NCBI RefSeq assembly: GCF_901538265.1
Contig: NZ_LR593886.1
Location: 3,022,843-3,086,842, forward strand
Source of the DNA: Gemmata massiliana
GTDB taxonomy: Bacteria > Planctomycetota > Planctomycetia > Gemmatales > Gemmataceae
DNA: 64,000 bases
Direction: 5' to 3'
The translations under genes and the position numbers were made by a program. Each line of letters starts with the position of its first letter. Position 1 is the stretch's first letter. The notes under the pieces were generated by a model. It was given only the letters and a program-made list of their open reading frames with translations, was not told the origin of the DNA and made no database searches. This document shows, one piece after another, positions 16,160 to 24,343 of the stretch.

Positions 16160-16813
16160 GTGAGCGAACCACGCAAGCAACGGCTCGCCTACAGTTGGCC
16201 CCACCGGTTGCACCGGCTGTTCGTGTGCGCGATGTGTCGGCACGTGCTCCCCCTCATCGACAGCCCGGAACTGGCCGGCGTTCTGGAAACGGCGGAGGCT
16301 TTTGCCGACGGCACGGCATCCGTCGAGGACATGGCCCGCGCCCGCGCGGTATTCTTATCAGCTACGGGCTCGTTTGAGGGGGACGCGCGAATCGCTGCTC
16401 TCGCGGCGCAGATATACTGGGCCACGGAAGTCGGAACTGCTCATACTTGGGGCGAACTGACCCTCGGGATCATCGATCCACAAGCCGCTCCGACTGTCGG
16501 AGAGGCTATCTTCGCCAACCTGGACCTGCTCCTGAGCGAGGGCGTGGCGTCACTTCCCGAACTCGATTACGCGAGCCTGTTTGATGACATCGAACGGCGC
16601 GCCGTGCCCTTCTCTCCTTCCTGGCGCACTTCCACTGCGGTTGCGCTCGCTTCCCAGATGTACGAAGCGCGTGAGTTCGGCGCGCTGCCGATTCTGGGGG
16701 ACGCGCTCCAGGACGCGGGGTGTGACAGCGCTGATGTGTTGAACCACTGCCGCGCACCGGGTGTCCATGTGCGCGGGTGCTGGGTCGTGGACCTGGTGCT
16801 CGGCAAGGAGTAG
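16160..16813 (+). CDS. MTEAEWLA family protein, copy 8, missing first module
   Basis: 217 residues from a GTG at 16160. It lacks MTEAEWLA and opens SEPRKQRLAYSWPHRLHRLFVCAMCRHVLP, so the RKLRLFACACCRR region is replaced by a similar CAMC block, followed by AEAFADG. The IFGNPFRP block is reduced to AVPFSPSWRTSTAV; the tail is complete (DAGCDSADVLNHCRAPGVHVRGCW in parts). It begins just after the structured repeat, which may have altered its 5' end. Confidence 0.7.
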   Translation: MSEPRKQRLAYSWPHRLHRLFVCAMCRHVLPLIDSPELAGVLETAEAFADGTASVEDMARARAVFLSATGSFEGDARIAALAAQIYWATEVGTAHTWGELTLGIIDPQAAPTVGEAIFANLDLLLSEGVASLPELDYASLFDDIERRAVPFSPSWRTSTAVALASQMYEAREFGALPILGDALQDAGCDSADVLNHCRAPGVHVRGCWVVDLVLGKE

Positions 16814-16814
16814 T

Positions 16815-16924
16815 CGCGGGGAAGGGCGTTTCACCGCAGAGGGCGCGGAGAGCGCAGAGAAGAAACACAATTGGTTTTCTCCGCGCCCTCTCGTGCTCTC
16901 TGCGGTGAAACGCCCTTCCCCGCG
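16815..16924. terminator. Dispersed inverted repeat as convergent terminator
   Basis: Arms CGCGGGGAAGGGCGTTTCAC and its complement GCCCTTCCCCGCG enclose the common CCGCAGAGGGCGCGGAG unit. It begins 2 bases after the stop of copy 8 and ends 3 bases before the stop of the leftward sigma gene. It is the most complete example of this repeat in the window. Confidence 0.78.
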
Positions 16925-16926
16925 CC

Positions 16927-18423
16927 TTACCTCCCGCCCGGTGCCGATGGCTGGAGCTGCTTGAGCAACTCCGCGACCCCGGCGTGCCCCTTCTCGGTCT
17001 GGCGCACCACGAGCACCAGGCGGCTCGCGAGGAACTCGACGGACCCCGCGTCCGCGCCCCAGGACTTGGGCTCCACGGTGGCCCGGACCACCTTGGCCAG
17101 GGTCTCGCCATCGGCGACCGTGTCCACCAACTTCCCAACGGGGTACACCCGCACGAGCACTTTGGCCGCTTCCGGCGGCGTGCGCCCGTCCCCGGGGATG
17201 GGCGCGGGGGCGTCCTTCGCCGGTGGCGCCAGAGTGCCGTCCTTCGCCGGCGGTGCCAGGGTTTGCCCCTGCCCTACCGGGGGCAGCATGTTCAACCAAG
17301 GTGAAGGCGCGCCGTCCTTCGCCGGCGGCGCCAGTGTTTGGCCCCACAACCCGAAGCGCTGTGCGTTCTCCCAGGGGGAAGGCGCGCCATCGAACCCATA
17401 GGGAACCCTCAGACTCAGACCGTGACCGGATTGGAGTGCGTGCAGCCACGTGGCTTGCGCCAAGCGCTCGCGGAGTTCGGTCACTTCCTTGCGGAGCCGG
17501 TCCCGCTCGCGCTCCAGTTCGGCAATGCGCTCCTTATCGGAGTTTGGAGCGGCGCGCTTCGCCCCTTCGTTCTTCGGGGTATCGGCAACGGCCGTATTGG
17601 ACTGCCCTCCGGCCACGCTCACAGCCACAATCGCGCACGCGACCACGCACGCGGAGGCCGTTGCCCGGAGCTTGGTCAAGAACATCGCCTTCATTGTTCC
17701 CTCCACGAGTACCGCGACCGGGGGCGCAATAACGGCCCCACCGGTCGCTACGAGTACACTCAATCTCACCGTCGAGTCGGCCAGTTCGCACGCCACGGTC
17801 GGTGCCACGGACACCGCGCCGAGCCCCGCCGCGGGCACCGCGAGCCCGTACCGCGAGAGGCGCCGGGCGAGCAGGGATCGGGCACGCGCGAGCCGGCTCG
17901 ACAGCGTGCCCTCGGTCCACCCGAGCCGGACCGCGGCCTCGCGCCGAGGGAGGCCCTCCAGGTCGCACGCCACCACCGCCGCGCGGTACACGCCCGGCAG
18001 CGCCACCAGCTCCCGGTCCAGGGCTTCGCGCAACTCGGGCGCGAACCCGTCGTCCGGGGTGCCCGCCTCGGTCCGCGTCTCTGCGGCCCGACTTTCGCGC
18101 TCGCGCCGGACTGCGGCCGCGCGCCGGGCACCGAGGGCCGTTCGGTACGCGACCCCGTACAGCCAGTTCCCGAGCCGCAGTCGAGGCCCCAGTGCCCCGG
18201 CCCGGCGCGCGAGCACCAGGAACGTGGCCTGGAACGCATCTTCGGCGTCCTGGCGGTGCCGGAGCACGCGCCGACACACGGCCAGCACCATCGGTCCGTG
18301 GCGCCGGACCAGGGCCGCGAACGCGGGGCCGTCCCGGTTCGTAATGAATCGGGCGAGCAGGTCCGCGTCGGGCGCGGGGTCGGTCGTGGCGACCAAGTGT
18401 CGCAGGCGTGCGAGGTCGGTCAT
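16927..18423 (-). CDS. ECF sigma factor with membrane-anchored extension
   Basis: 498 residues. Sigma-2 region: DADLLARFITNRDGPAFAAL and HRQDAEDAFQATFLVLARRA. Sigma-4: ELVALPGVYRAAVVACDLEG, then the helix-turn-helix REAAVRLGWTEGTLSSRLARA. An extension follows with a membrane helix (ATASACVVACAIVAVSVAGG, about residue 265), a coiled coil (KERIAELERERDRLRKEVTE) and proline-rich repeats with APPAKDG. Such extended ECFs are typical of planctomycetes; the outer part probably senses or tethers and controls the sigma part. No anti-sigma gene is adjacent. Confidence 0.9.
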   Translation of the reverse strand: MTDLARLRHLVATTDPAPDADLLARFITNRDGPAFAALVRRHGPMVLAVCRRVLRHRQDAEDAFQATFLVLARRAGALGPRLRLGNWLYGVAYRTALGARRAAAVRRERESRAAETRTEAGTPDDGFAPELREALDRELVALPGVYRAAVVACDLEGLPRREAAVRLGWTEGTLSSRLARARSLLARRLSRYGLAVPAAGLGAVSVAPTVACELADSTVRLSVLVATGGAVIAPPVAVLVEGTMKAMFLTKLRATASACVVACAIVAVSVAGGQSNTAVADTPKNEGAKRAAPNSDKERIAELERERDRLRKEVTELRERLAQATWLHALQSGHGLSLRVPYGFDGAPSPWENAQRFGLWGQTLAPPAKDGAPSPWLNMLPPVGQGQTLAPPAKDGTLAPPAKDAPAPIPGDGRTPPEAAKVLVRVYPVGKLVDTVADGETLAKVVRATVEPKSWGADAGSVEFLASRLVLVVRQTEKGHAGVAELLKQLQPSAPGGR

Positions 18424-18657
18424 TCGGTCTCGGCCCTCTCGAACAGCATGTAGTGGCGCGGGACCGGCTCGCGCGTCCGCGACTTTTTCGGCGCGCCACC
18501 ATTTTTCGCGAACCGCTGTCGAATACCGAAGGATACCGGCTCCTGACCCGAGCAGGAAGGTAATGGAACCAACGACCTTGTGATGCGCTGCGACCCAGGA
18601 ACCGGGACTTGTGGGCCGGCGCCGGAACGATCATGCTGGGAGTTAAGGGGGCGACCG

Positions 18658-19296
18658 ATGACTGAAGCGGAATGGCTGGCATGTGATTCACCGGTGGCAC
18701 TTTTGGCGCTCCTCAATGCCGATGGTTACAGTCGGAAATTGCTGCTGTATGCTTCGGCGTTGTGCGCGCTTCGCCCGGACTTGTTGACGGAAACGCTTCG
18801 TCGTTGGTCGTCTTTGGTGGATGCCGTACTAACCGGAGAGGAACGGCCGGGCGCAATGGACGAGTGGCAAGAATCGGCAGAAGATGAGTGCTCGGAACTT
18901 GCAGACTCAGGTCCGCCCGAAACACGCGCTTACTATTCAGTTCTAGCACAGGTCGTGTTTTGCAGTTGGATCAATGACCCCAAGGAACTTGACATTCCTC
19001 CACCCGTCGTCGTGGGGATTGGTCCGATGCGGCGAACCGCTTCTAATCTCATCCGCGACATCTTCGGCAACCCGTTCCGCCCCGTGGTCTTCTCTCCCTC
19101 CTAGTGCACCGCCACCTCTGTCGCACTGGCGGCGCAGATGTACGAATCGCGTGACTTCGGCGCGATGCCGATCCTGGGGGACGCGCTGCAAGATGCGGGT
19201 TGTGACAACACCGACGTGCTGGACCACTGCCGCGATTCTCGTGCGCCGCACGTGCGCGGGTGCTGGGTCGTCGATCTCGTGCTCGGCAAGGAGTAG
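18658..19296 (+). pseudogene. MTEAEWLA family, copy 9, broken by a nonsense codon
   Basis: The ATG at 18658 has the shared GGGCGACCG leader. The frame reads MTEAEWLACDSPVALLALL, then YSRKLLLYASALC, a variable middle and RDIFGNPFRPVVFSPS, where a TAG at 19102-19104 replaces the invariant Trp of WRTSTA (TGG to TAG, with the following CGC changed to TGC). The same frame then continues without further lesions to CWVVDLVLGKE at 19296. Translation would give a 148-residue product without the Cys/His tail unless the stop is read through. Confidence 0.8.
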
Positions 19297-19428
19297 GCAC
19301 TACACCTGTCGCGCGTGGCGATTTCGGGACACTCTTGCGTTCTGACTATTATATTGATACGCTCGGCAGTACACCCGGCGGCATCAAACGCGCCTCAACA
19401 CGCGCCGGCGAAACAGGTGGGTGCCGCG

Positions 19429-19839
19429 ATGGACCTTCTGACGGGATTCGAGGTCGTGGGGGACCGGGGCTTCTACCGTCCGAGTGGCCCCGTGTCGGCG
19501 GGGCAGCTCGCGGACCTGATCACCGCCGCGCTCCAACGCGCCCGTAGCGCGGGGCTCTGTGGCGTGCTGGTTGATGTCACCGCGGTAACCGGGTTCGAGC
19601 CGCCCGGACCGGCCTTCCGCCGGTGGGCCGTGCAGCGGTGGGCGACGGCGCTCGGTGGCGCGCTCCGGGTGGTCCTGGTCGCCCGGCCGGAACACATTTG
19701 CCCGGATCGGACGGGCCTACTGGTTGCGGCCGAAGAAGGGCTGCGCGCCCACATCTGCGCGACCGAGGCGGAGGCCGTGGCCTGGCTCGACGCCGTAGCG
19801 ACCCGCGCGGACGAACCGAGCGCGGCATCGACCGCGTAG
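19429..19839 (+). CDS. STAS-like / SpoIIAA-type small protein
   Basis: 136 residues from the ATG at 19429 (MDLLTGFEVVGDRGFYRP). Alternating strands and helices: PVSAGQLADLITAALQRARS, GVLVDVTAVTGFEPPGPAF, RVVLVARPEHICPD, then EAEAVAWLDAV near the end. The layout and the VDVTAVTG strand-loop resemble SpoIIAA-like or STAS proteins, but the phosphorylatable serine cannot be placed with certainty. It converges with a receiver-domain gene (stop 10 bases away). Confidence 0.6.
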   Translation: MDLLTGFEVVGDRGFYRPSGPVSAGQLADLITAALQRARSAGLCGVLVDVTAVTGFEPPGPAFRRWAVQRWATALGGALRVVLVARPEHICPDRTGLLVAAEEGLRAHICATEAEAVAWLDAVATRADEPSAASTA

Positions 19840-19849
19840 CGCGTTCCGG

Positions 19850-20320
19850 TTACTCGCCGGGCACAAGTATCGGGGTGACGGGTTCCTGGCCCGTGGGGGC
19901 AGAAGACGTGCTGGTTAAATTCGGAGCCGCGGCACCGGCGCGCTGAGCAAGGGCGGCCGCGAGCGCCGGCTTCAGGCCCTTGAGAACGTTCGGCTTGTTC
20001 AGCACCGCGACGGCCCCGAAGTCGAGCAGCGCGGCCGTACTGTAACGGCCCCCGTCGCCGTTCACGAAGATACACGGCAGGTCCGGGTCGGTCTCGCGCA
20101 GCGCGACGAGCGTCACGGGGCCGTCCATCTCCCTCATCTGAACGCTCACCATCGCGAGGCCGATTTTCCCGCCCATCGCCCGGTGCCGTTCCACCGCGCG
20201 GGCGCCGCTCTCCGCGGTGACCGGCGCGCACCCGTTGTGCGCCACCATTGCCGCCAGCACCGCGAGAACCTCGGGCTCGTCGTCCACAATCAGAACGGGC
20301 ACTCTCAGGCGATGCGGCAT
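19850..20320 (-). CDS. Degenerate response-regulator receiver
   Basis: 156 residues from the ATG at 20320. A CheY-like fold is clear: VPVLIVDDEPEVLAVL (acidic pocket DDE), CAPVTAESGARAVE, then AMVSVQMREMDGPVT where the usual phosphoacceptor Asp of xxDVQMPxMDG is Ser, VNGDGGR, and the conserved Lys in VAVLNKPNVL. No output domain; the tail is Ala/Pro/Thr-rich. With Asp replaced by Ser it is unlikely to be phosphorylated in the normal way and may act as a constitutive or atypical receiver. Confidence 0.78.
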   Translation of the reverse strand: MPHRLRVPVLIVDDEPEVLAVLAAMVAHNGCAPVTAESGARAVERHRAMGGKIGLAMVSVQMREMDGPVTLVALRETDPDLPCIFVNGDGGRYSTAALLDFGAVAVLNKPNVLKGLKPALAAALAQRAGAAAPNLTSTSSAPTGQEPVTPILVPGE

Positions 20321-20553
20321 GGCCGATCCCCGACAGGGCGAATGCACTGGGTGTATATTTTGCGTCTGATTATAAGATCATTTCTCGACGGTGCAAACGA
20401 ATTATTCCGAAAAAGTGACGGGCCGGGGACCGCTTCCCGACCCGGGGCGTCAACGGGCGGGATCGGTTGCACGCGGGGCGTTGTTCGGGGATGATTGGCC
20501 GGTCGAGTGCGTTTGTCAGTGCCGTAAAAGGTAGTGTAGCCGAGGGCAAAGCG

Positions 20554-21231
20554 ATGCGGGTTTCCTGTTTGGTTCTCCTGGCGGGGTTCACGAGCCTGTT
20601 CGCCCCCGTTCGATCGGGCGCCGACGACGCCGAAGACAAAGCGGTCAAGGCGGTGGAGGAGCTGAAGGGGAAGATCGAACGGTCCACGTCTCAGCCGGGG
20701 AAGCCCGTCTACTCCGTCAGCTTCTCCGGCACGAAGGTCACCGACGACGACCTCCGGCACGTGGCCGCGTTCAAGGAGCTCGGCTCGTTCGCGGCGGGCT
20801 CGACCGGGTTAACCGGGGCCGGGCTCAAGCACGTCGCGGAGCTGCCCAAAGTGGTCAACCTCTACATGAACTTTTCCAAGGTGACCGACGAGGGCCTCAA
20901 GCACATTTCGGGGATGAAGTCCCTGCGCACCGTCGAACTGTTCCAGACCAAGGTGACCGACAAGGGCGTCAAAGAACTGGCGGCCCTGAAGGACCTGAGC
21001 CGCCTGAACCTGGGCAAGACGGCCGTCACCGACGCCTCCCTGAAGCCCATCGGGGAGATCACCGGACTGAGGTCGCTCAACCTGACCACCACGGCGGTCA
21101 CGGACGCGGGCCTCAAGGATCTGGTCGGCCTGAAGAACCTCACGCACCTGTACCTGTCCGGCTCCAAGGTGACCGAGGCGGGCGTGAAGGAGCTGCGCAA
21201 GGCGCTGCCGGAGTGCGAGATTCAGAGGTGA
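20554..21231 (+). CDS. Exported leucine-rich-repeat protein 3
   Basis: 225 residues from the ATG at 20554; signal peptide MRVSCLVLLAGFTSLFAPV, mature start near GADDAEDKAVKAVEELKGKI. About six LRRs with variations on VTDAGLKDLVGLKNLTHLYL and the cap LPECEIQR shared with LRR proteins 1 and 2. It differs from them in codon details, so it is an older paralog. The 230-base gap before it (20321-20553) shows no other gene. Confidence 0.85.
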   Translation: MRVSCLVLLAGFTSLFAPVRSGADDAEDKAVKAVEELKGKIERSTSQPGKPVYSVSFSGTKVTDDDLRHVAAFKELGSFAAGSTGLTGAGLKHVAELPKVVNLYMNFSKVTDEGLKHISGMKSLRTVELFQTKVTDKGVKELAALKDLSRLNLGKTAVTDASLKPIGEITGLRSLNLTTTAVTDAGLKDLVGLKNLTHLYLSGSKVTEAGVKELRKALPECEIQR

Positions 21232-21316
21232 CGGGCGCTTCCTTTTAGGGACGCCCGAACCGAATCGAGGGCGGGGGCTATAGCGCTGCCAATTTCGTGT
21301 GGCCCACTGCGCCCGG

Positions 21317-21714
21317 CGATAACGACACGAGCCGGGAATCGCTCCCCGGCTCGTGCTTCCCGACCGGCCCTGGCGGTGCGTGCGCTCCGCTGGGCGGGCC
21401 GGGCCACTTCCCGACCGGCCCTGGCGGTGCGTGCGCTCCGCTGGGCGGGCCGGTCAATGCTCCCGTGATGTCTACTTCCCGACCCGGGGCGCAGAACGCT
21501 TGCGGCACCGCCAGGGGCGGACTTTATTCAGACGGCGGGATCGCGCTTCTCGCGGTCGAACCCGCCCGCCAAGTTTGAATATGGTCCGCCCCTGAGTCGC
21601 GGTGCTGGAACAGCGGTCCCCGCGATGCGTGTGGTGCAGTTTTCTCGGACGACGCAACATCGTCCTGTCGCAGAGCGACGAGCTAAACCGACCACGGGAA
21701 CAGAGCACAGTTTA
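21317..21714. repeat. Structured repeat with replaceable hairpin, copy 2
   Basis: Same order as at 15774: first hairpin CGAGCCGGG (21328-21336) with CCCGGCTCG (21345-21353), the strip TCTACTTCCCGACCCGG, a large imperfect stem (CAGGGGCGGAC at 21512 with GTCCGCCCCTG at 21584), then GTGCTGGAACAGCGG and the two small stems GGACGA...TCGTCC and GTCGC...GCGAC (21648-21681). Compared with copy 1 the first stem shows compensating changes and the big hairpin is unrelated in sequence. Confidence 0.7.
21357..21458. repeat. 51-base tandem duplication
   Basis: CTTCCCGACCGGCCCTGGCG starts at 21356-21357 and again 51 bases later; the two units are identical until the last bases (GGGCCA against GGTCAA). It is an insertion inside the structured repeat, absent from copy 1. 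Confidence 0.8.
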
Positions 21715-21897
21715 CTAACCGAGGACCGATTTGAGCGTCTCCAGCACCCGCGCGACCTGGTTCTGCCAGTTCAGCACCTGCTGCATGTACCCCGCGTTCT
21801 CGTCCGAGGACTGCAACTTCGACTGAACAACCATGAGGCTCAGCCCGCTCACCAGGGTCGCCTGGAGGTGGAGCGAAAGCCGTTCGTACTCAGTCAT
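21715..21897 (-). CDS. Small hypothetical protein
   Basis: 60 residues from the ATG at 21897 (MTEYERLSLHLQATLV). Fully helical in appearance, with heptad-like spacing in SGLSLMVVQSKLQSSDENAG and YMQQVLNWQNQVARVLETLK. Could form a helical hairpin or oligomer. Its stop abuts the structured repeat. Family unknown. Confidence 0.5.
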   Translation of the reverse strand: MTEYERLSLHLQATLVSGLSLMVVQSKLQSSDENAGYMQQVLNWQNQVARVLETLKSVLG

Positions 21898-22076
21898 GCC
21901 CGTCCCCTTGTGATGAGCGTCTCGAAACTGGCATGGCACGGCCATTCTCGCACAATTTATTAACAATAGCAAGATCGTTCGATTTAGTTCGGGGTGCGGC
22001 AAAGAGTGGCGATCGTGTGGTCGTGGCGGTATGCTGGGTCTGATACCGTCCGCGCACGTAACGAGGCCCGGTGGCG

Positions 22077-22616
22077 ATGGCCCGCATCGAACTCGCGTTC
22101 CCACTACCCCCGGACGAGTGTACCGCGCGCCTGGCCGCGGGCACGAACCGGACCCGCGCGCTGTTCTTCGAGGACGAGCCCAAAGCGGTGTACGGGCGCG
22201 TCGAGGCCGGGCTGGTGAATGTGCGGCGGCGCGCGCCCCGCAGCCAGCTCCAGATGTGCCTCTCGGGAGCGTTCGAGGCGCGCGGGCCGGGGACCGTGTT
22301 CCGGGGTCGGATCGGGTGGGACGTTTCGTCCTGGTGCGCCCTGGTTGTCTTCGTGATGAACGCGTTGGTCTGGGCGTTTTTGCTGACCGTGAATGCGAAC
22401 AGCACATCTTCCGGGATCGGTCCGTGGCTGCTGCTGGCGCTACCGCTTGTAACCGTTGTGGGTGCCTTCAGCTTGTGGCGCGATTGGCGCAGAGCCCGCG
22501 GCGAGGGCGCGTTCCTGGTCGAGTTCCTGCGCCGGACCCTCGGCGGGACCGCGGACGAGAACGCGCCCGCGAGCAGTGAAGTGCGAGCCCGGGCGGGCTT
22601 CGGAGGGCACCTGTGA
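22077..22616 (+). CDS. Membrane protein, paralog of the 13627 gene
   Basis: 179 residues from the ATG at 22077 (a GTG at 22071 is possible). Soluble head IELAFPLPPDECTARLAAGT, then two membrane segments (SSWCALVVFVMNALVWAFLL and GPWLLLALPLVTVVGAFSLW), then WRRARGEGAFLVEFLRRTLG. The stop overlaps the GTG start of MTEAEWLA copy 10 (GTGA), indicating translational coupling of the two. Confidence 0.72.
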   Translation: MARIELAFPLPPDECTARLAAGTNRTRALFFEDEPKAVYGRVEAGLVNVRRRAPRSQLQMCLSGAFEARGPGTVFRGRIGWDVSSWCALVVFVMNALVWAFLLTVNANSTSSGIGPWLLLALPLVTVVGAFSLWRDWRRARGEGAFLVEFLRRTLGGTADENAPASSEVRARAGFGGHL

Positions 22617-23275
22617 CCGAGGCGGAATGGCTCGCGTGCGAAGAGTCGGACGCGATGATTCAGTTGCCGGCCGGCAAAAAGAGCGACCGAAAACTCAGAC
22701 TGTTCGCGGTGGCTTGCTGCGATCGTATTTCGCACCTTATTCCGACGGAGCCGAGCCGCCACTGTGTGGAAGTGGCACGGCGGCTCGCAGACGGCTCGGA
22801 ACGGCCGGGCGAGCGCCGCGCGGCCGTGATTGCGGCGATGGCCGACGAGGGAACCACCTCCGCTGCCGCCTGCGTCAGTGCCGTCAGCGCTTACGAAGCG
22901 GCCATAAGAACGGCCGATCATGCGGCTGTCGCCGTTGCGAGGGAGCAATACCCGGAACTGTACGAATCGGGGGAGCGAATACCGGAGTGGTACGACGTTA
23001 TTGGCATTGAGTCGATTGCTCAATGTGTTCTCCTCCGCGAGATCTTCGGGAACCCGTTTCGCCCCGTCGTCTTTTCTCCCTCCTGGCGCACCTCAACAGC
23101 CGTTGCGCTCGCGGCGCAGATGTACGAGTCACGCGAGTTCGGCGCGCTGCCGATCCTGGCGGACGCGCTCCAGGACGCGGGATGTGACAACGCCGATGTG
23201 CTGAACCACGGCCGCGGTGAGGGGCCGCACGTGCGCGGGTGCTGGGTCGTCGATTCGGTGTTGGGCAAGGAATGA
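22613..23275 (+). CDS. MTEAEWLA family protein, copy 10
   Basis: 220 residues from a GTG at 22613 overlapping the previous stop. N-module MTEAEWLACEESDAMIQL and SDRKLRLFAVACCDRI, AAARLADG-like block, variable alanine-rich middle, C-module REIFGNPFRPVVFSPSWRTS. The invariant HC of the tail is HG here (VLNHGRGEGPHVRGCW), the only intact copy with that Cys lost. This may be an early decay step or tolerated change. Confidence 0.78.
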   Translation: MTEAEWLACEESDAMIQLPAGKKSDRKLRLFAVACCDRISHLIPTEPSRHCVEVARRLADGSERPGERRAAVIAAMADEGTTSAAACVSAVSAYEAAIRTADHAAVAVAREQYPELYESGERIPEWYDVIGIESIAQCVLLREIFGNPFRPVVFSPSWRTSTAVALAAQMYESREFGALPILADALQDAGCDNADVLNHGRGEGPHVRGCWVVDSVLGKE

Positions 23276-23289
23276 GGGCGCGCAAGGGC

Positions 23290-23322
23290 AGTTCACCGCA
23301 GAGGGCACGAGAGGGCGCGGGG
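23290..23322. repeat. Single arm of the dispersed inverted repeat
   Basis: GTTCACCGCAGAGGGCACGA and GAGGGCGCGG follow the stop of copy 10. The opposite arm is missing. The remaining part of the gap to 23534 shows no gene. Confidence 0.6.
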
Positions 23323-23534
23323 GACGGGCAAGAGCGGTCGCGCGGGGCCGCACCTTTGGCGGTGACGCGCTCCGTTGCTGTTTTTTGGCCGACGGCGCAC
23401 GGGAACGGGATTTCGGTGATAGACCGAGACCGAGCGGGGCACACATCACAACCAGCACGGCCCCGAACGGATCTCGCGCCCCGCACGCGGTGCGCGGCAC
23501 CTTTCCCGTCGACCCATTTCGGAGCGCCCGAGCG

Positions 23535-24212
23535 ATGCCCGTAACACTTCAGTCCGTGTTCAATGCGTGCGCGAGCGACACCACCAAGCCGGCCGACGCC
23601 GTACCGGTCGTCGTCTTCCTCGGTGGCGCAATGAAGAGAGATTCCAGTAACGATAAGCTCGTGATCGTCTATTTCCGACCGTACAAGCCGGCGGTCACCT
23701 CGTTCGAGGACGTCGAGCTACACATTCACGTCGATCCCTACGAGTGGCACACGGGAATCAACATCCGCGCGAAGAGTTCGGGCAGCGGGGTCGTCGGGTC
23801 CGGCATCGGCACGATGGCGCACGGCGGGAGCGTCGACAAAACCGACTCCAAGTACCCCTTCTACGACAAACTCAAGCGGGCTGCCACGGCGTACATGAAC
23901 GCCCAACTCCTGATTCACGCCACCAAGAAACACGTGCTCTTGCCCCAGGAGCAGAAGGTATTCACCAAGCGGGAGAACGACGTGAAGCGCGCGACCTACG
24001 TCTGGGGCCTGCCCCAGTTCTGGGACAAGGCGACCGCGTTCACGACCCAGAGCGTCGTGCTCTCGCCCGGCGCGGTGGCGGCCAAGCAGAAGAAGGAAAC
24101 GGAAGGCTCCGTCGCGTCGGCGCAGGTCACGGCGCAACTGGACCAGAAGATGGAAGTGGACCCGCCCGTCGCGCCGGCGCCGGTCGTCGGTGGGGTGTTG
24201 GTGAAAAAGTAA
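23535..24212 (+). CDS. Hypothetical protein
   Basis: 225 residues from the ATG at 23535 (MPVTLQSVFNAC). A beta-rich N-terminal half (VVVFLGGAMKRD, KLVIVYFRPYKPAVTSF, DVELHIHVDPYEWH) with glycine-rich NIRAKSSGSGVVGSGIGTM, then helices (FYDKLKRAATAYMNAQLL) and a disordered proline-rich tail (PPVAPAPVVGG). No signal peptide. It converges with the ROCO gene through a dispersed repeat. Family not recognised. Confidence 0.65.
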   Translation: MPVTLQSVFNACASDTTKPADAVPVVVFLGGAMKRDSSNDKLVIVYFRPYKPAVTSFEDVELHIHVDPYEWHTGINIRAKSSGSGVVGSGIGTMAHGGSVDKTDSKYPFYDKLKRAATAYMNAQLLIHATKKHVLLPQEQKVFTKRENDVKRATYVWGLPQFWDKATAFTTQSVVLSPGAVAAKQKKETEGSVASAQVTAQLDQKMEVDPPVAPAPVVGGVLVKK

Positions 24213-24229
24213 GAGGCGCGGAGCGGAGG

Positions 24230-24330
24230 TTTCGCCGCAGAGGGCACGAGAGCGCGCGGAGGAAAGGCAAGAACGGTTCGGTTCTTGTTTGTCTCTTTTC
24301 TCCGCGCGCTCTCGTGCCCTCTGCGGCGAA
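24230..24330. terminator. Dispersed inverted repeat as convergent terminator
   Basis: GTTTCGCCGCAGAGGGCACG and GAGCGCGCGGAG are mirrored by CTCCGCGCGCTC and GTGCCCTCTGCGGCGAAA. It fills the gap between the converging 23535 gene and the ROCO gene. Compared with the 16815 copy, CACC/GGTG is changed to CGCC/GGCG in both arms, which keeps pairing. Confidence 0.75.
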
Positions 24331-24343
24331 ATCCGCGCACGAC

